NCBI GenBank assembly: GCA_930367205.1 | Contig: OV884015.1 | Span: 83,442,841 to 83,506,840, forward strand | Direction of reading: 5' to 3' | Origin: Acanthosoma haemorrhoidale | Taxonomy: Eukaryota; Arthropoda; Insecta; Hemiptera; Acanthosomatidae | Length of the DNA stretch: 64,000 nt | Shown here: positions 59,720-64,000 of the stretch, piece after piece | Position numbering within the stretch: position 1 is the first letter of the stretch | Layout of the letters: each line of letters starts with the position of its first letter | Made by a program: the position numbers and the translations under genes | Notes under the pieces: generated by a model | Database searches by the model: none | Seen by the model: the letters and a program-made list of their open reading frames with translations, nothing else | Told to the model about the DNA's origin: nothing

Positions 59720-62700
59720 GAGTGATTCGACTAATGGAGGAGCTTAGGAATCTCCCTAGCTTCTGTTTCCTCTTTTGGTTGCTAGGAAGGTGACATTCAT
59801 GTCCGTCTTTGGGTAGTATATGTGTATATATCGACTTAGTGAATGACATAGAATGATGAACTGTAAATTTGGGAAGAACAATATCAATAATACTTAGTAA
59901 TAGAGTAGATTGTAATTTTATTTCAGTAAAACAATTTTCTAAAAAAAACAACAACTGAATTGTGCAATTTTATTAAAGAAATCTAATTTATAAAGCTGTG
60001 AGCAAAAATAAAATGTTTGTAGAGGTATCTGATCCCAGCTCCATAGTGTCATATAGTAGGTTTTAACCACAACACCAAATCGTACTTGATAAGTTTTATA
60101 TATTTGAATGTATAGTTAATACGAAATAGAGGGCTATGTTAATGGGTTACCCCTATCAAGTGGCCATCAATATGGAAAGCTAACCCGCTCGGATTTCATC
60201 AGTCGAGCGGCGCCTTGGGCCCGGACCTGGTTGGAATATTCATAGCAGTCGTAGTGGCTCTAAATGCCTCTCACGATCGCCAATGTTTACGAACCAGCGT
60301 AATTAGCTGATAAATATTCAAATCTCAAGTTATATTTTCACAGAGGGTGGTAAGTGAGTTTACGGCCGTGGAATCCGTTATTATTCCCCCACATCATAGG
60401 CACTCCATGGTAGGGATGTTAAAATACATAGAACTTAAATTGTCAATTCTTAGACACGCTCTTATTTCAATAATTTTTTTTTTCTGTGTCCTTAAAGGAG
60501 ATAGTAAAACAAAGTCGTAAATGAGATGTCAATAGCTATACTGCATGCTCAGTTTGATGTTTCATGTGAAATCACTACCGTAGCAGGCTCAAGACTACGA
60601 TAGTTCCACCACGATGACTAGAGACTCACACCTAGAAATAGACAAAACAAGTAAACCATCGATGTATCGATTAAATACTCTAAAATATGGATGTATATTT
60701 TTATGTTTAGCGTTTTATGTCATCATTGTTTTTTCTTGTAGACATAACGTACAATGTAATTGGAAATTCATAGATAATAAAAACAAATATTAGGTTTTCT
60801 ACCCACTTAAGTCATAACCAATTGGAAAGCCGAGAGGGAGAGCATCTAGTTTGAAACATGTGCGGGCAATTGGCTACTGTAGGTCTATCTGCCTGTTCTA
60901 CGCTGACGAGGTACGTATATATCCCACATAACCAATTGGGTGAATAGCCATAAGGTTGATATATAGTTGCGTTTTAATTAGGATTTTATAATTTTTTGAT
61001 GGTTTTAATGGTTACTAGATAGTTTTTAATTTTGTTTTTTAATATTTAATTATTTACTACTTTCGTGTTGTGGTTTTGAATTCTTGCAGATTAGACTGAC
61101 AATTTCAAAATAAGTAACGTAATAATAATAGTAATTAGTATGTCTCTGGTAAAAGATTTTATCATTTCAATTTTTATTTTATTGTAGAGATAAGTAAAGA
61201 TGACACTTTAGGGCTGTCGAAAGCGCTATTACATTAAAGAAAAAGTTTCGAGTAGTGGAAAGACAATAAAACTGTTTTATAATTATACCATTCCACAATC
61301 CGGCACTAATTGTTATTTATTTTACTATACCAAAACGTTCACTGTGTTTGATATATTGCCAATGACAATGTTTTGAGAAGACTGAAGTAAAAAAATCCAA
61401 AAATATATTGTTAATACTTTGTTATTTTACTCACCGAATCTACTTCAATAAAAAAAATAAACTACTTGAATATTTGATTTTCTGAAACTTCACCTTCAAT
61501 AGATTATAGAAATATACATAACTCACAGTCACAGCCTACTGGATTAATCGTCAATAAATGAGAATGAGGTACTGAAAAATTCGACTGTATATAACCACCA
61601 AACAAATACCACGATAAGACAAAGCCAACTGAATTATAGTTTAGGATGCCAGGCAAGATAGTATTCGAGTAAATCAAACTAGATACGTTTTTTATCGGTG
61701 ACCGACTGACCATCACTTGGCAGCAGTATTTTTTCCACCCAGCGATGAGGGCTACTCTTGGCTCAATGCCACACCCCGATTGGAAATGCATTAATTTTCC
61801 ACCCTTAAGCGGACCACTCAGAAGAGTCAGCGTGCATTATCTAGGTCTATAAACCAACTAAAATTAGATTTAATATCGTGGACATTAGCGGTCTAGCCGG
61901 TCCCATAATCCCCGGGGGGGATCAGGGACCCATAAATCACCAACGGGCAAGGATTGCGGGATTAACCAATATAACACACATGCATATCACGGAGTTACAT
62001 TCTTCATTTCATGTTCAATAATTATAACTTTGTTTGATTATAAGGTTTTAATAAACTCTTGTATTCACATGAAGTGGAAAATCTATGGCAAGGCAAATAC
62101 AGTGTGCTTTAGTTGGATATTGATAAATTATGCAAGTAAATTCGGGTCTACATGCCTCTCAAGTGCTCTAGAAAGGGAGTAATTTATGCACTATTGCATT
62201 TAGATTGCCAATATTCCTTAAGATATATTTGTTTTTAACTTATTATGCTTTATCGGGCCAATAACCTTTGATTATTTTCTACCTGCAGCGCTTGGTTTTT
62301 CCCCCTTGACAACCTGAGGTCATTTTTCATTGCCTTTCAACTATTCAAAGCACTTTTTTAAATTATTCAAGCTGTGTGAAAGTATTCTGATAATTGATTT
62401 GCTCCCCGTCATATATATTTTTTTAAAGTGAAGGGTGGTTCTGATATGAAGACGTATTATAATTGGACATTAAGAACTTAACAATTCAATGAATTAATAT
62501 ATTTTCTAAAATAAAAAGTCTAGTCTCCATCCAAAGTAGTCTGTTAGTAAAATGCGACTGCTTAAAACAGTGATCTTTCAAGCTAAATATTCACAAGTTT
62601 ATGATTAGCATGAGTACAATTACAGATATAACATAATGTTCGTTTCATGGTTATGAATAATTTGATTAGGATTGAATAATATTCAACCAATCAAAATTAT

Positions 62701-62738
62701 CAATCGAACTTTGCCCATAAAAAAACAGAAACAACCCA
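59720..62738. other. Repeat-rich flank, no gene
   Basis: Apart from the repeat copy at 61190-61330, no feature is supported. The minus-strand open frame at 61504-61791 has no recognised domain. GC-rich patches near 60190-60240 and 61890-61960 look like pieces of unidentified repeats. Confidence 0.4.
61190..61330 (-). repeat. Diverged copy of the XDH intron-1 repeat
   Basis: In reverse complement it matches 26256-26400: TGCCGGATTGTGGAATGGTA, TTTTATTGTCTTTCCAC and TTCTTTAATGTAATAGCGCT, then TTCGACAGCCCTAAAG. It shows that the family is dispersed and includes sequence beyond the inverted arms. Confidence 0.65.
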
Positions 62739-63514
62739 TGTAGCGACCGCTAATTACATAGGTTAAATCACCCTATACTCTGGTGCATATATATTGTAAG
62801 CAAAAGTAAAATAACAGGAACTAAATGTATTGTAATTAAATGAAAATCATGGTGAAAGTTTCTAGCAATAAACGCGGACCGGCAGTCATAAACAAGTCAC
62901 AAGAGGGTCGACGGTCGTCAGCAATAAACCTGAGAGGGTGAGCCACCTGGCCATCATAAACAAGACCCCTTTAGACCAAGGGCCGCCACCAGACGGTCAT
63001 AAACCTGGAAGGGGTTGGCCACCTGGCCATCATAAACCGACCCCTTTCAGACCGTCTCCGCCTTCCGGCAGGAAGGGGAAACACTATTTAACCCCGGGGC
63101 TTCTAGCCCTAAACCCTACTCTCTATCTATCCTCATCCACTGTTATTCGGTGTCGCTTTACGCCAGGGCCACTTGGCCCTGGAAGTCAGTCTCTTAGACT
63201 CCTCGTCAGCCCACTCTTTCCTCAGTGCCTCTGAGTCTGTCACCCTGTCTTTCAGCCTCCTTGCAGACCCTCTGGTGACTTGTACCAATGACGCTGCCGG
63301 GCCACGGCTCGAACTCTGAAAACTGGCCTTATTCTTTATGAAACCTCTGTACCTCTTCTCTTGAACACAGTGCATTGCCGGGGCACATACCTATCATAAA
63401 TGGAGTCAGATATTAAAGCCGACATGGAACAATGGTCCATGTTATAAACTACAACAATCCGCAGTTGTCACCAGGGCTAGGGTGTTTAGGCATTCTCCTA
63501 GTGGCAACCCGACA
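62739..63514 (+). mobile_element. Solo LTR-like copy, 776 bp
   Basis: It begins TGTAGCGACC and ends ACCCGACA. Flanks are ACCCA (62734-62738) and ACCTA (63515-63519), a plausible target duplication with one mismatch. The interior repeats the 3' half of the 17.2-kb copy (ACTCTGAAAACTGG, TTATTCTTTATGAA, AATGGAGTCAGATATTA, CACCAGGGCTAGGGTG). It also holds short internal repeats such as CACCTGGCCATCATAAAC (62945 and 63020). No coding sequence. Confidence 0.75.
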
Positions 63515-64000
63515 ACCTATAAATCAAATGAGTTGATAACATAAATAAGGCCAACTAAATCAAATCATTGTATTTAAAGAAAGAATATGTCTATCGCGAA
63601 ACGTATGGTGATGTACATAAATATTGTTGGTATTATGAAGTTAATGCATTTATTTTATTACTGAAAGCACCCATGTAGTTTGGCTATTTAAACCATAAAC
63701 GGCTTATAGTAGCTTCAGGATCATCTGTTGATACCTTAGAGTCCATATGAGAGAGAGTCTATAACAGCCTCTTGCTCCTCTGAGCCCTCTCCTCCCTCCC
63801 AGAACCACAACATCCTCATGAAAGTGATATGGTACTGATTATGTTTGTATTGTATAAATTGATTAAAGTATAAGGTATTATTTGATTTTTTGGACTAAAA
63901 ATATAATTGTATTTCTCAATGTTTCGTTCTTTTTGGGATTCCTAATTAAAATAGAATACAAGCTTCTTACCCCCATTATCTCATTAGGGCATCACAAACG
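63515..64000. other. Right edge of window, nothing recognised
   Basis: AT-rich sequence without a supported feature. Confidence 0.4.

Noticed and set aside
1..64000. CRISPR array, tRNA or rRNA genes, gene clusters of bacterial type
   Set aside because: No regularly spaced repeats, no cloverleaf with correct boxes, and no prokaryotic-style compact genes anywhere in the window.

Overview
The window is nuclear DNA of an arthropod, most likely an insect. It is AT-rich, has spliceosomal introns of 75 bp to about 3.8 kb, and is full of decayed transposable elements. Two host genes are recognisable, both on the + strand: the 3' six exons of a mitochondrial-clan cytochrome P450 that reads like insect CYP49A1 (1503-9838), and a complete xanthine dehydrogenase gene of 28 exons (22878-46444). 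The XDH exons, joined at the GT-AG junctions I chose, stay in phase for 1,347 codons and keep every cofactor cysteine and nearly all of the molybdenum-pocket residues. The species cannot be named from the sequence.

Layout. 1-9838: P450 exons and introns. Intron 1 holds a perfect 41-bp inverted repeat just upstream of the first visible exon's acceptor side, a decayed non-LTR fragment, and an unexpected coding-like last exon on the minus strand with a broken duplicate beside it. The intron before the last P450 exon holds a 0.6-kb foldback element. 9839-22877: intergenic, with a coding-like remnant (12055-12552), a SINE-like insertion with a 16-bp target duplication, a solo LTR with a 5-bp target duplication (17195-18066), a Jockey-type fragment (about 19650-20160) and another unrecognised coding remnant (21545-21940). 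22878-46444: XDH, with a Jockey relic in intron 14, an inverted repeat with a hammerhead-like stem in intron 1, and an unexplained 145-codon open frame in intron 22. 46445-64000: transposon-rich flank. It holds a piggyBac transposase relic, an RNase H-bearing (I-like) non-LTR element inserted into an older minus-strand Jockey fragment, a 4.2-kb degenerate Copia element with only 48 bp of its 3' LTR left, two foldback/MITE-like elements, and two more copies of the LTR seen at 17.2 kb.

The two genes act in separate processes: a mitochondrial monooxygenase, and cytosolic purine oxidation to urate. Nothing suggests an operon-like link. I see no CRISPR array, tRNA, rRNA or bacterial gene cassette. 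The best candidates for something undescribed are the minus-strand exon pair inside the P450 intron and the ORF in XDH intron 22; neither amounts to a demonstrated new system.
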